Part shown: positions 1 to 9,546 of the stretch, piece after piece | How the letters are laid out: each line of letters opens with the position of its first letter | How positions within the stretch are numbered: the first letter of the stretch is position 1 | Assembly (NCBI GenBank): GCA_014800945.1 | Contig: JAAVFD010000023.1 | Location: 1-64,000, forward strand | Reading direction: 5' to 3' | Length of the DNA stretch: 64,000 nucleotides | Origin: Barnesiella sp. | Lineage (GTDB): Bacteria; Bacteroidota; Bacteroidia; Bacteroidales; Muribaculaceae | Notes under the pieces: generated by a model | Databases searched by the model: none | What the model was told of the DNA's origin: nothing | What the model saw: the letters and a program-made list of their open reading frames with translations, nothing else | Made by a program: the position numbers and the translations under genes

Positions 1-664
1 GGGGCGTAACAGATATACCTTTCTTCCTTTTCAGACTATCAAAACTATGTGCCTAAAAATATTCCACACTCGGGTAGTTTTTTAACAATTCAACCGGGTT
101 TTGCGACTGACCCGAAAAATCAATTATGGAGTCTGTGGGGGTTATAAAACAAAGAGGGTGAACCTCACGGTCAACCCTCCTCAATCAATACAGGAATTGA
201 TTATAATTATACAGGAATTACTTATGTTGTCTTGATTAGACGATGCAAAAGTATAGTTTTATTTAACTATATGCAAGTGATCTGAGGGTTAAAATGTATA
301 AATTAACATAAGATGGGGGGGGGTAAAGGTATATTAAGTAAAAATATGTAAATAATATGTTATATTGATTAAATTTATCGCCAAACTCTGTAAATCGGTT
401 CTATTTATCTTCATTTTAGACTCATTATTTAATTCTAAATTTTTGAAGATATCAGACAAAAATAACAAGAAATATTGTAAGAGATACTGATTCAATATTT
501 AGTTTCAAAGATAATATTATCGGGTTGGATATTATTGAAGATTTTATTTGGGCGATGGAGTGTAAATAACCGGAACACAATTGTAATGTAATTGAAAAAC
601 ATTAAATTTGTAATCGTGTTTGACTTTGTCGCACCATCAACTGCTGAAACAAATACTTAAATAA
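1..664. other. Non-coding stretch upstream of tricorn-like protease
   Basis: AT-rich region without a credible gene. An imperfect stem (GAGGGT at 154-159 with ACCCTC at 174-179) may be the 3' end hairpin of a gene lying before the window. A run of nine G lies at 315-323. A possible promoter -7 element sits at 603-610. Nothing else is recognised. Confidence 0.5.
603..610 (+). promoter_or_regulatory. Candidate -7 element TAAATTTG
   Basis: Matches the Bacteroidetes TAnnTTTG element and lies 55 bases before the tricorn-like protease start. No clear -33 TTTG is paired with it, so this is weak. Confidence 0.3.
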
Positions 665-3600
665 ATGAAGAAGATATACAGCATTTTATTAGCAACGGCA
701 CTTGGAAGCGGTGCCGTGGAAGCCGTTACCCCTTTGTGGTTGCGTGACGTGAAAATATCACCGGATGGTAAGGAAATAGCTTTTACCTACAAAGGAGATA
801 TATGGAAAGTTCCGGTTCAAGGTGGCAATGCAGTGCGCCTTACATCTCAACCGAGTTATGAGAGCGAACCGGTGTGGAGTCCCGATGGAAAACAGATTGC
901 CTTTGCAAGTGACAGGGCAGGTGGTTCTGATATATATATAATGAGTAGTACCGGTGGCTCGGCAAGAAGACTCACAACAAATTCAGCCGCCGAAACACCG
1001 GAGGCAATTACGCCGGACGGCAAATATGTACTCTTCAGTGCTAATATTCAGGACCCGGCATCAAGTGCTCTCTTTCCTTATCGCTCAATGACAGAACTCT
1101 ACCGTGTACCGGTAGAGGGTGGCAGAGTAACGCAGGTTCTCGGCACTCCCGCTGTGCAGATGTCATTTTTGCCTGATGGTTCTTCGTTCATATATGAAGA
1201 TGTGAAAGGTTCTGAGGATAAATGGCGCAAGCACCACACCTCCTCAGTGACACGCGATATATGGAAATACGATGCAAAGACCGGTAAACATACCAACCTG
1301 ACAAAACGTGGAGGGGAGGACAGAAATCCGGTTGTTAGCAAAGACGGTTCTACTATTTATTTCCTCAGTGAAAGAAACGGTGATTCGTTCAACCTCTATT
1401 CAATGCCGCTAAATGATTCCGGAAAGATTACAAAACTTACCGATTTCAAGACTCACCCCGTGCGCTTTCTGTCACAAGGAAATGATGGAACATTTGCCTT
1501 TACTTACAATGGCGAGATTTATACCAAGAAAGGAGATGCAGCTCCTGTAAAGGTGAAAATTAACCTTGAATCTGATGAGGAGGAACTTCCCGTAAAACTC
1601 AATGTTTCCTCCATGCCATCTGCAACAGTAAGCCCTGACGGTAATCAGGTAGCATTTGTGAATCGCGGCGAAGTATTTGTTACATCAACAAAGCACCAGA
1701 CAACCAAGCAGATTACAAATACTCCCGAAGGTGAAAGCAATCTGGCATGGGCACCGGACAACAGAACTCTCTACTATACATCCGAACGTGACGGTCACTT
1801 CAATATTTATAAGGCTACCATAAGCCGAAAAGATGATCCCAACTTCTCAAATGCCACAGTGATTGAGGAAACTCCGGTTTTCAGCACAAAAGATTGTATA
1901 GACCGCACTTACCCGTCAATTTCACCCGATGGAAAGAAGATGACTTTTGTTCAGGATCGTACCAAACTTATGGTTATGGATCTCGATACAAAGAAAGTGC
2001 GCCAGCTGACGGACGGGTCAACAATAGCGTCACGCACCAAAGGATTCCCCTCGCAGTGGAGTCCGGACGGTAAGTGGATTCTCATTGAGGCAACCGATTT
2101 GCGCCATCAGCCTTACGGCGACATTGCAATAATAAATGTAGAGACCGGAAAGATGACCTATATAACCAAAACAGGATATTTCGATGAAAATCCCAGATGG
2201 GCAATGGATGGCAATGCAATAATATTTGCAAGCGAGAGATATGGTATGCGCAACCATGCATCGTGGGGATCGATGAATGATGTGATGATCACATTCCTCA
2301 ATCAGGATGCATACGATCGTTTCCGTCTGAACGAAGAGGACTATGCTCTGCTCAAAGAAGTGGAAAAAGCTCAGAAAAAAGATAAGGGTGACAAGAAAAC
2401 CGATGGTGAAAAGAAGGAGAAAGAATCAAAGGACATCAAGGTTGAACTCGACGGATTTGCAGACCGCACTATCAGGCTTACTCCCAACTCCTCCAACCTT
2501 GCCGATGCTTATCTTACACCGGATGGTGAAACCCTTTACTATCTCAGTGCATTTGAAAAAGGCTATGATTTGTGGAAAGTTAAACCACGTACAGGCGATG
2601 TTAAGCTTGTAAGCAAACTTTCAGGTGCAAGAGGTATTGATACTGACAAGGATGGAAATCTGTATCTTGTTGGCAGCACTGTGCGAAAGTTTGACCCCAA
2701 AACAGAGAAAACAACCAATATCAGTGCCTCTGCCAAAATGAAAGTTGATGGAGCGGCTGAACGTGAATATATGCTTCGCCATGTGTATAATGAGGAGCGT
2801 GAGCGTTTCTTCAGAAAAGATATGAACGGAGCAGACTGGACAGCATTATATAATAATTATAAGAAATTTTTGCCTCACATAAATAATAACTATGATTTTG
2901 CCGAGTTGCTCAGCGAACTTCTTGGTGAACTGAATGTAAGCCACACAGGCGGCAGATATTATGGCCCCGGTGCTTCAGATGCAACGGCATCTCTTGGCTT
3001 GCTATATGACTGGAATTTTGAAGGAGACGGGCTTAAGGTCAGCGAGGTTATTGCCGGCGGACCGTTTGACCGTGCTTCATCAAAAGTAAAAGCTGGTGCA
3101 GTTGTTAATGCTGTAAATGGAATTAAAATTGATAAGAATACTGATTACACCGAGATTTTCAATAATCTTGCAGGCAAGAAAACCCTCGTATCATTCTCAG
3201 CTCCCGGTCAGGAAAACTGGGAAGAGGTGATTCTACCTATTTCAGCAGGAACATTGAACGAGCTCCTTTATAACAGATGGGTGAAATCTCGCGAAGAAGA
3301 AGTTGACAGACTATCCGGCGGAAGGCTCGGTTATGTGCACATCCGTTCAATGGATGATGCAAGCTTTAGAAAACTTTATGCTAAAGCACTCGGTGAGTAT
3401 ATTGACCGTGACGGCATCGTAATAGATACGAGATGGAACGGTGGAGGTCGTCTGCACGAAGATATCGAGGTGATGTTCAGCGGTAAAAAATATCTGACAC
3501 AGGATGTTCACGGAGTACCAACATCCGATATGCCGTCACGCAGATGGAACAAGCCGAGCATTATGATAACCGGAGAAGCTAATTACAGCAACGCTCATGG

Positions 3601-3883
3601 CACTCCATGGGTTTACCGTCACCTCGGTCTCGGCAAGCTTGTCGGTATGCCGGTGCCCGGAACAATGAGCAGCGTAAACTGGGTTACGTTACAGGATCCG
3701 TCACTCGTATTCGGTATTCCCGTAATCGGTTTCCGTACTGAGGAGGGCAACTATCTTGAAAACACTCAGCTCGAACCGGATATTAAGGTTGCCAACGACC
3801 CGGCGGAAGTGGTTAAAGGTGTAGATGCTCAGCTTAAGGCAGCTGTAGATGAACTGATGAAGGAAGTAAAGAATAAAAAATAA
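665..3883 (+). CDS. Tricorn-like S41 family peptidase
   Basis: Predicted exported protease of 1072 residues that should trim peptides in the periplasm. A signal peptide covers about residues 1-20. A long series of PD40/WD-like beta-propeller repeats follows (recurring SPDGK-type motifs to about residue 690), with a charged Lys/Glu linker near 570-600. A PDZ domain lies near 775-860 and the C-terminal S41 (tail-specific protease) core is near 880-1040. The likely nucleophile is Ser975 in NYSNAHG, the equivalent of the tricorn catalytic serine, and TEEGNYLE near 1030 may carry the acidic partner. The order propeller-PDZ-S41 is that of tricorn core protease and its bacterial homologues. It is followed after 5 bases by the Smr protein gene, so the two are probably co-transcribed. 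Substrate unknown. Confidence 0.9.
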   Translation: MKKIYSILLATALGSGAVEAVTPLWLRDVKISPDGKEIAFTYKGDIWKVPVQGGNAVRLTSQPSYESEPVWSPDGKQIAFASDRAGGSDIYIMSSTGGSARRLTTNSAAETPEAITPDGKYVLFSANIQDPASSALFPYRSMTELYRVPVEGGRVTQVLGTPAVQMSFLPDGSSFIYEDVKGSEDKWRKHHTSSVTRDIWKYDAKTGKHTNLTKRGGEDRNPVVSKDGSTIYFLSERNGDSFNLYSMPLNDSGKITKLTDFKTHPVRFLSQGNDGTFAFTYNGEIYTKKGDAAPVKVKINLESDEEELPVKLNVSSMPSATVSPDGNQVAFVNRGEVFVTSTKHQTTKQITNTPEGESNLAWAPDNRTLYYTSERDGHFNIYKATISRKDDPNFSNATVIEETPVFSTKDCIDRTYPSISPDGKKMTFVQDRTKLMVMDLDTKKVRQLTDGSTIASRTKGFPSQWSPDGKWILIEATDLRHQPYGDIAIINVETGKMTYITKTGYFDENPRWAMDGNAIIFASERYGMRNHASWGSMNDVMITFLNQDAYDRFRLNEEDYALLKEVEKAQKKDKGDKKTDGEKKEKESKDIKVELDGFADRTIRLTPNSSNLADAYLTPDGETLYYLSAFEKGYDLWKVKPRTGDVKLVSKLSGARGIDTDKDGNLYLVGSTVRKFDPKTEKTTNISASAKMKVDGAAEREYMLRHVYNEERERFFRKDMNGADWTALYNNYKKFLPHINNNYDFAELLSELLGELNVSHTGGRYYGPGASDATASLGLLYDWNFEGDGLKVSEVIAGGPFDRASSKVKAGAVVNAVNGIKIDKNTDYTEIFNNLAGKKTLVSFSAPGQENWEEVILPISAGTLNELLYNRWVKSREEEVDRLSGGRLGYVHIRSMDDASFRKLYAKALGEYIDRDGIVIDTRWNGGGRLHEDIEVMFSGKKYLTQDVHGVPTSDMPSRRWNKPSIMITGEANYSNAHGTPWVYRHLGLGKLVGMPVPGTMSSVNWVTLQDPSLVFGIPVIGFRTEEGNYLENTQLEPDIKVANDPAEVVKGVDAQLKAAVDELMKEVKNKK

Positions 3884-3888
3884 GAATC

Positions 3889-4989
3889 ATGGCAGCATCA
3901 CTTAAAGTTGGAGATGTAGTTCGGTTTCTGAATACTACCGGAGGCGGCAAGGTTACAAAAATAGAAGGTAATCTGGCGTATGTGACCGATGAGGACGGAT
4001 TTGACACTCCGGTTCTGGTGCGGGAATGTGTAGTGGTGGATAACTCAACAGCATGGGAGCGAGCTAAAGCAAGAATAGAGCAGCCGGCTGTAAGCAGCAA
4101 GCCACAGAGCCAGCCGCAGATAAAGGATACTACACCGGTAGAACCGGAAATAGAACCGGAAGAAGTGGAAGGCGGAGATGTAATGAACCTGATTCTCGGA
4201 TATGAGGCGGATAATCTCAAGACTCTTTCAGATACCACCTATTTCGCATATCTTGTAAATGACTCCAATTACTACCTGTATTTCACATATATGAGTTCCA
4301 AGGATGATAGCAACTGGACAACCAGATATGCAGGAATCGTAGAACCGGGTATTCAGGTGCTACTTGAGGAGTTTGGCAAGGATGAAGTTGGTAATCTGGA
4401 AAAGATAGCGGTTCAGGCTATAGCTTTCAAAAAAGGTAAGGAGTTTGAGCTTCAGCAGCCTGTAAGTTTGGTTATCAAGCCGGATGTCACAAAATTTTTC
4501 AAACTGCATTGCTTCAAGCGTAACACCTATTTCGATGTGCCGGTAATCGCGTTCGATATTGTGAAAAACGGAGTGATGGCAACCAGGGAGCCTCTGGATG
4601 TGCAGAAACTTGTTGAGAGTGTTAAGCAGCCCAAGCCGGAAGATAGGAAAAAGAAATGGAAGCGCCCGGTGGTAAAGAACTCGGAGTATCTTCCCGGTGG
4701 CAACGGAATAATAGAGGTTGACCTTCATATAGATGAAATTGTTGACACAACAGCAGGACTGTCAAATGCAGATATGCTTAATCTGCAGGTTGATGAGTTC
4801 CGTAAGGTTATGGATTCCAACAAGATGAATAAAGGACAAAAAATTGTGTTTATTCACGGAAAAGGTGACGGTGTGTTGCGACAGGCTCTAATGAAGGAGC
4901 TTAATTACAGATACAAAAACACTGCGGAGGTGCAGGATGCATCATTCCGTGAGTATGGATTCGGTGCCACTCAAGTTACTATCAGATAA
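3889..4989 (+). CDS. DUF2027 / Smr domain protein
   Basis: 366 residues. The N-terminal 60 residues look like a small SH3-like barrel (KVGDVVRFLN...GGKVTKI). A Pro/Glu-rich linker near 70-95 leads to a central beta-rich domain (DUF2027, about 95-215). The C-terminus, about 275-366, is an Smr domain with the hallmark EVDLHID and FIHGKGDGVLR motifs. Smr domains are known as nucleic-acid nicking or binding modules, also found at the end of MutS2, but no MutS core is present here. The role of this Bacteroidetes family is not established. The stop overlaps the next start as TAATG, which suggests translational coupling to the flavodoxin/ferredoxin gene. Confidence 0.85.
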   Translation: MAASLKVGDVVRFLNTTGGGKVTKIEGNLAYVTDEDGFDTPVLVRECVVVDNSTAWERAKARIEQPAVSSKPQSQPQIKDTTPVEPEIEPEEVEGGDVMNLILGYEADNLKTLSDTTYFAYLVNDSNYYLYFTYMSSKDDSNWTTRYAGIVEPGIQVLLEEFGKDEVGNLEKIAVQAIAFKKGKEFELQQPVSLVIKPDVTKFFKLHCFKRNTYFDVPVIAFDIVKNGVMATREPLDVQKLVESVKQPKPEDRKKKWKRPVVKNSEYLPGGNGIIEVDLHIDEIVDTTAGLSNADMLNLQVDEFRKVMDSNKMNKGQKIVFIHGKGDGVLRQALMKELNYRYKNTAEVQDASFREYGFGATQVTIR

Positions 4990-5753
4990 TGATATTCTGG
5001 CACTCCGGAACAGGGAATACGCTCTATGTGGCTGAGAAGCTGGCGGAACTTACCGCTCAGCCACTCGGCTACATAAGCAATGCCCAGGATTATGTTGCAT
5101 CAAAAGGTGAGAAAATAATCTGGGTCTTTCCGGTGTATTCCTGGGGCATACCTCCTGTGGTGAAAAAATATATTAAGCTTGCCAAGGCTATGCCGGACAC
5201 AGAGCATTACATGGTGTGTACTTGTGGCGATGATGTTGGACTCACGCATGAGATGTGGCGTAAACTGATGCACTCGAAAGGATATAATGCCCGTGGCGCA
5301 TGGTCGGTGCAGATGCCAAACAACTATGTGGTGTTACCGGGATTTGATGTTGATACTAAGGAAGTAACGCAGGAAAAGTTGGATAAATCGGGTAAAAGAA
5401 TAGAAGAGATTGCCCATGGAATAAGGTGTGGCGCTAAAGTTGACAGTGTTGTGCGCGGAGCTTTTCCAGCAATAAAGACAAAGGTGCTTTATCCGCTTTT
5501 CGTTAAATTTCTTATGTCACCGAAACCGTTTCACTATTCCGATGCCTGCATATCATGCGGGAAATGTGCCAATACCTGTCCCACCTCAAATATAAAGATG
5601 CGCAGTAATCGCCCGGAATGGGGCAATGACTGCGCGATGTGTCTGGGTTGTTATCATGTTTGCCCGGTTCATGCTGTACAGTACGGTAGCCGCACCCGCA
5701 ATAAAGGACAGTATTTTCTTGAAACTTTCAAGCGTTGTAAAGATAACGCTTGA
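4989..5753 (+). CDS. EFR1-type flavodoxin/ferredoxin fusion protein
   Basis: 254 residues combining a short N-terminal flavodoxin-like fold (HSGTGNTLYVAEKL, an FMN phosphate-binding loop at residues 5-18) with two C-terminal 4Fe-4S motifs (CISCGKCANTCP and CAMCLGCYHVCP, about 185-235). This is the architecture of EFR1 family ferrodoxins, electron carriers of anaerobes whose partners are mostly unknown. The start overlaps the upstream stop by one base. The last 26 bases overlap, antisense, the 3' end of the acyl-CoA ligase gene on the other strand. Confidence 0.88.
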   Translation: MIFWHSGTGNTLYVAEKLAELTAQPLGYISNAQDYVASKGEKIIWVFPVYSWGIPPVVKKYIKLAKAMPDTEHYMVCTCGDDVGLTHEMWRKLMHSKGYNARGAWSVQMPNNYVVLPGFDVDTKEVTQEKLDKSGKRIEEIAHGIRCGAKVDSVVRGAFPAIKTKVLYPLFVKFLMSPKPFHYSDACISCGKCANTCPTSNIKMRSNRPEWGNDCAMCLGCYHVCPVHAVQYGSRTRNKGQYFLETFKRCKDNA

Positions 5754-7395
5754 TGCTTCTTTTAGGGGTTTTCTCAAACTCGTTGGCAATAAGCTGTATT
5801 CTGTCAATCTGCTCGTAAGGAGCAACCACCTTATTTAGTTCCTCTACAATCTTATCCATTATCTGAGGTAGCATTTTTGAGGTTACTTTCTGACGATCCA
5901 TAGCTTCATAGTCGGGATAGACAAGAGCAACAAGTCGCTTACCGCGCTCCACCACAAGGCTTTCTGCCACAAAAGGCATATTGTTCAGCTTTGCCTCTAT
6001 CTCCTCAGGATATATATTTTGTCCGTTGGCAGATAGTATCATTGTCTTGTAGCGTCCCTTTATAAAGATTGTTCCATCCTTACTGACAGTTCCCATGTCG
6101 CCGGTGTGCAGCCATCCATCTTTGTCAAGAACAGCTTCGGTGGCTTCGCGGTTTTTGTAATAGCCTTTCATTACATTTTCACCTTTAACGCAAATTTCAC
6201 CGATTGAATCCTGCTCGTTCTCGCTCACAATCTTAGCGTGCATTATTCCGGGAAGGGTTCTTCCGGCAGAGCCGGGAATGAATTTCTTCCATGGGGTATA
6301 GCTGATGAGCGGACCACATTCTGTCATGCCGTAGCCAACAGTGAACGGAAATTTTATCTTGTACAGAAATTGTTCAACCTCGGGATTGAGCGGTGCCCCA
6401 CCTATAATAACTTCCTCAAACTGACCGCCGAAAGCATCAACGAGCTTACTCTTGATTTTAGAGAAAATAGCCCTGTTGACAAGCGGTAATCTTATGAGAT
6501 TTTTCATTGTAGGAGTGGATATTTCAGGCAAAATTTGATTGCGGTAAATCTTTTCCAGCACCAGTGGAACGCACAGAATCAGATTCGGACGCACTTCTGA
6601 CATAGCCTTTATAAGAGCTTTTGGCGACGGCAGCTTACCGAATAGGGTTATATGTGTTCCAACAGCAAGTGGAACAAGCATATCAAAAGCGCAGCCGTAG
6701 GCGTGGGCGAGAGGCAGGAAAGAAAGGCATCTCGAACCTTTGTAGTGAAGATGAGACTCCATGCCGAACACTACATTTCCGCATAGATTGTTGTATGTAA
6801 GCATCACGCCTTTTGAAAATCCTGTGGTGCCTGATGTGTAATTAATTTCCGCAACTGCGTCCTTAGGCATTGAAGGATAATCGATATCTTTTTCAGTATA
6901 GCCATGGGGATAAAGTTTGGCAAATCTTCTTCTAAGTCCGGCTATTGCTTTATAGGCTTTGCCGCTGTTGTCAGGGTGCTCCGCAAGCACTCTCGCATCG
7001 TCAAGCGACATGGCTATTTTTACTTTCGGCATTTTTTCAAATTCCAGATTGTCCCAGATGCTGTCTGCCACAAATAGCAACACCGACTCGCTATGATTTA
7101 CAATATGCTGAGCGTCCTGAGGATTGAAGTCATGAAGAATAGGCACAATGGTAGCACCGTAGGTAATTGTAGCCATATATGTCACCACCCATGAGATGGT
7201 GTTTTTCCCTAAAAGGGCTATTTTATCACCCTTCTTTACTCCACATTCTTTGAAAAACAGATGGGTACGGGCTATTCTTGTAGCAAATTCTCCGTAGGTA
7301 TGGCTCTCGCCGGTAACATAGTCCGTTACAGCGGGCATATCCCAGTTATCGCGAAAACTCTTCGCATATATCTTTATGAGGTCTTCTTTAAGCAT
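5728..7395 (-). CDS. AMP-binding long-chain fatty acid-CoA ligase
   Basis: 555 residues, full length for the adenylate-forming acyl-CoA synthetase family, which activates fatty acids with ATP to acyl-AMP and then acyl-CoA. Visible core motifs are the P-loop-like YTSGTTGFSKG near residue 185, GYGMTECGP near 345, the LHTGDMG Asp motif near 430, and ILSANGQNIYPEEIE near 455. The substrate chain length cannot be read from sequence. It is convergent with the EFR1-type gene, with a 26-base overlap of the coding ends, and has no visible operon partner. Confidence 0.9.
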   Translation of the reverse strand: MLKEDLIKIYAKSFRDNWDMPAVTDYVTGESHTYGEFATRIARTHLFFKECGVKKGDKIALLGKNTISWVVTYMATITYGATIVPILHDFNPQDAQHIVNHSESVLLFVADSIWDNLEFEKMPKVKIAMSLDDARVLAEHPDNSGKAYKAIAGLRRRFAKLYPHGYTEKDIDYPSMPKDAVAEINYTSGTTGFSKGVMLTYNNLCGNVVFGMESHLHYKGSRCLSFLPLAHAYGCAFDMLVPLAVGTHITLFGKLPSPKALIKAMSEVRPNLILCVPLVLEKIYRNQILPEISTPTMKNLIRLPLVNRAIFSKIKSKLVDAFGGQFEEVIIGGAPLNPEVEQFLYKIKFPFTVGYGMTECGPLISYTPWKKFIPGSAGRTLPGIMHAKIVSENEQDSIGEICVKGENVMKGYYKNREATEAVLDKDGWLHTGDMGTVSKDGTIFIKGRYKTMILSANGQNIYPEEIEAKLNNMPFVAESLVVERGKRLVALVYPDYEAMDRQKVTSKMLPQIMDKIVEELNKVVAPYEQIDRIQLIANEFEKTPKRSIKRYLYNA

Positions 7396-7587
7396 TTACA
7401 TTACTCTTATAGTATTATCAATAAAACGCGTTTGAAAAAATAATTGTTTATTATTAGTCAATGGATGTATCTATAAAGCCAATCGTTAAAAAAAATGGAT
7501 TAAGGCGTTATTAACTAATAGGGTATTGTTCATGGGTAGGCTGTATGGGCATATACGTTAGTGAACCTCAACCTCAGATCAAGAATT

Positions 7588-7619
7588 AAACTCGGTTTTT
7601 CACATCCTAAAACCGAGTT
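7588..7619. terminator. Hairpin AACTCGGTTTT/AAAACCGAGTT
   Basis: An 11-base perfect stem with a short loop and A/T-rich ends. No annotated gene ends just before it, so it may instead insulate the divergent promoters. The terminator role is inferred. Confidence 0.5.
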
Positions 7620-7634
7620 ATTCAAATAAATTGC

Positions 7635-7642
7635 TATTTTTG
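7635..7642 (+). promoter_or_regulatory. -7 element TATTTTTG
   Basis: Fits TAnnTTTG and would give a leader of about 65 bases for the lipoprotein gene at 7715. Confidence 0.5.
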
Positions 7643-7714
7643 CACTTGCGGGTTGAACGAGCAGGCATACCCTTTAGAATAAGGTGATTTTATAATTATT
7701 AATATCTGTCGATT

Positions 7715-8176
7715 ATGAAAATTAATTCTTTCCTTTTGATTGTTTCTTTGTTGGTCGTCGGTTGTACGAATAAAGTTGATGTTCCGGCTCAGGAGGTTGA
7801 CGAAATTGTTGTTATGAAAGTTCCGGCAAGTTTGGTTCAACAATATGCATTAAGCGATACTTTCATTGATGTGGATGCAAAAGCATTTTCAGAAATTATT
7901 ACTAATCCGGATTCCCTCTCTGCTGCAAGTTCAGACGATATTGCGAAAATGAAAGCGGCACTATATAGATTTTATAAGAATGTAAGGCTTGAAGACGGCA
8001 TTTATATATGTGATATTGAAGATGGAAAATCTATAAATATTTCCGAGTCATTATTTGTTACCCTCAAGGATAATCTTCAGAAGATGAATGATGGAGTCAA
8101 AAAGGCGAGTGAAAAAGGTATTGAAGTTGTTCAGTCGAAACCGGATAGTGCATATCTGAATTCATTGCTCAATTAA
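7715..8176 (+). CDS. Small hypothetical lipoprotein
   Basis: 153 residues. The N-terminus has a short hydrophobic stretch ending in the lipobox-like VVGC (Cys17), so a lipid-anchored envelope protein is predicted. The rest is polar and mostly helical with no motif I recognise. It is a single gene with its own promoter, followed by mtaB after a palindromic spacer. Function unknown. Confidence 0.75.
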   Translation: MKINSFLLIVSLLVVGCTNKVDVPAQEVDEIVVMKVPASLVQQYALSDTFIDVDAKAFSEIITNPDSLSAASSDDIAKMKAALYRFYKNVRLEDGIYICDIEDGKSINISESLFVTLKDNLQKMNDGVKKASEKGIEVVQSKPDSAYLNSLLN

Positions 8177-8194
8177 CTACCTCAGACTAATATG

Positions 8195-8234
8195 ATAATG
8201 AGTGCGGATTTTTAATTAAATTTGCACTCATTAT
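8195..8234. repeat. 11-base inverted repeat enclosing mtaB promoter
   Basis: ATAATGAGTGC at 8195-8205 is the exact reverse complement of 8224-8234. The second arm contains the first two bases of the mtaB start codon and the -7 element TAAATTTG ends inside it. It could be an operator or the terminator of the lipoprotein gene, but no U-run follows. Confidence 0.6.
8217..8224 (+). promoter_or_regulatory. -7 element TAAATTTG
   Basis: Fits TAnnTTTG. Transcription would begin near 8230, only a few bases before the mtaB ATG at 8233, so the message may be essentially leaderless. Confidence 0.45.
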
Positions 8235-9546
8235 GCATAATAACTCCTGCAATTCAGAGCCTTTGAAGGCTTTTTACCATACATTCGGCTGCAAACTCAA
8301 TTTTGCGGAAACTTCTACAATAGCATCAATGCTTGAGGAGAAGGGGATAACACGTGTCAAGCCGGGCGAAGTTCCGGATATAGTAGTTGTCAATACTTGC
8401 TCGGTAACAGAACTTGCTGACAAGAAATGCCGCCAGACAATCAGAGCATTCTCACGCAAGTGGAAAGATGCCGCAATTGTTGTTACCGGTTGCTATGCAC
8501 AGCTGAAGCCGGATGAGGTTGCTGAGCTGCCGGGAGTGGAAATTGTTGCCGGAATTGACCGCAAGCTGAAACTGGCTGACTATGTGGAAAGTTGGCTGTC
8601 AAAGCGTGAACCGATGAGAATGCTCACACCGGCTAAGGATATTCGCGAATTCAACCCCTCATGTTCTCGAGGTGATCGCACCCGTTGGTTCCTGAAGGTA
8701 CAGGATGGCTGCGATTACTATTGCTCTTACTGCACTATACCAATGGCGCGAGGCCGAAGCCGATCCGGCTCAATAGAAAGTGTGGTGGCAAAAGCAAAGG
8801 AGACTGCTTCGCTCGGGGCTAAAGAGATTGTTATTACAGGAGTCAATATCGGAGACTTTGGCAAAGGCACATCTGAAACTTTCTTTGATCTTATAAAGGA
8901 GTTGGATAAGGTTGAGGGTATCGAACGATTCCGCATATCATCTATAGAACCGAATTTATTGACCGATGAGATAATAGAATGGGTCGCGACTTCACGGGCA
9001 TTTATGCCACATTTTCACATCCCGCTCCAGTGCGGTGATGATGAGGTGCTTAAACTGATGCGTCGTCATTACGACACGGAACTTTTCCGCCACCGAATCA
9101 ATAAAATAAAGGAGATTATGCCTGATGCCTTTATTGGTGTGGATTTGATTGTTGGTGCTCGTGGTGAAACCGAGGAGAGGTTTATTAATTCAATGAATTT
9201 TGTCAAGAGTCTTCCTATAAGTCGTCTCCATGTGTTCCCTTATTCTGAGCGCCCCGGCACAAAAGCACTTGAAATAACCCCGGTCGTTTCTCAGCAGGCT
9301 AAGCATGAAAGAGTTAAGGAAATGATGGATATTTCAGCGGCTAAACTTGCTGAATTTGCAGCGGAATATAAGGGGACTGTTCGCAAAGTGCTTGTTGAGC
9401 ATTCCAGCAAAAACGGATTTATGTGGGGATTTACTGACAATTACCTGAAAGTTAAATTGCCGGCTGACTCACGGCTTGCAAATAAAATAGTAGATGTGCG
9501 CATTGGCGGATATTCGGATGAAGAAGTTGAAGGAGAAATAATATGA
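8233..9546 (+). CDS. mtaB: tRNA t6A37 methylthiotransferase MtaB
   Basis: 437-residue radical-SAM enzyme that adds a methylthio group to t6A at position 37 of ANN-decoding tRNAs. An N-terminal UPF0004 domain (TFGCKLNFAE near residue 17, with further Cys at about 55 and 90) holds one iron-sulfur cluster. The radical-SAM motif CDYYCSYC at about residue 160 holds the SAM-binding cluster, and a short TRAM-like domain closes the C-terminus. The TFGCKLN motif separates MtaB from MiaB and RimO. The stop overlaps the start of the glycosyltransferase gene by four bases. The start lies inside an inverted repeat. Confidence 0.93.
   Translation: MHNNSCNSEPLKAFYHTFGCKLNFAETSTIASMLEEKGITRVKPGEVPDIVVVNTCSVTELADKKCRQTIRAFSRKWKDAAIVVTGCYAQLKPDEVAELPGVEIVAGIDRKLKLADYVESWLSKREPMRMLTPAKDIREFNPSCSRGDRTRWFLKVQDGCDYYCSYCTIPMARGRSRSGSIESVVAKAKETASLGAKEIVITGVNIGDFGKGTSETFFDLIKELDKVEGIERFRISSIEPNLLTDEIIEWVATSRAFMPHFHIPLQCGDDEVLKLMRRHYDTELFRHRINKIKEIMPDAFIGVDLIVGARGETEERFINSMNFVKSLPISRLHVFPYSERPGTKALEITPVVSQQAKHERVKEMMDISAAKLAEFAAEYKGTVRKVLVEHSSKNGFMWGFTDNYLKVKLPADSRLANKIVDVRIGGYSDEEVEGEII

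Larger units (their letters stand above)
7396..7714. other. Intergenic region between ligase and lipoprotein genes
   Basis: Holds the ligase gene's upstream region, a strong hairpin at 7588-7619 and a -7 element at 7635-7642 serving the downstream lipoprotein gene. No gene was recognised. Confidence 0.6.
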
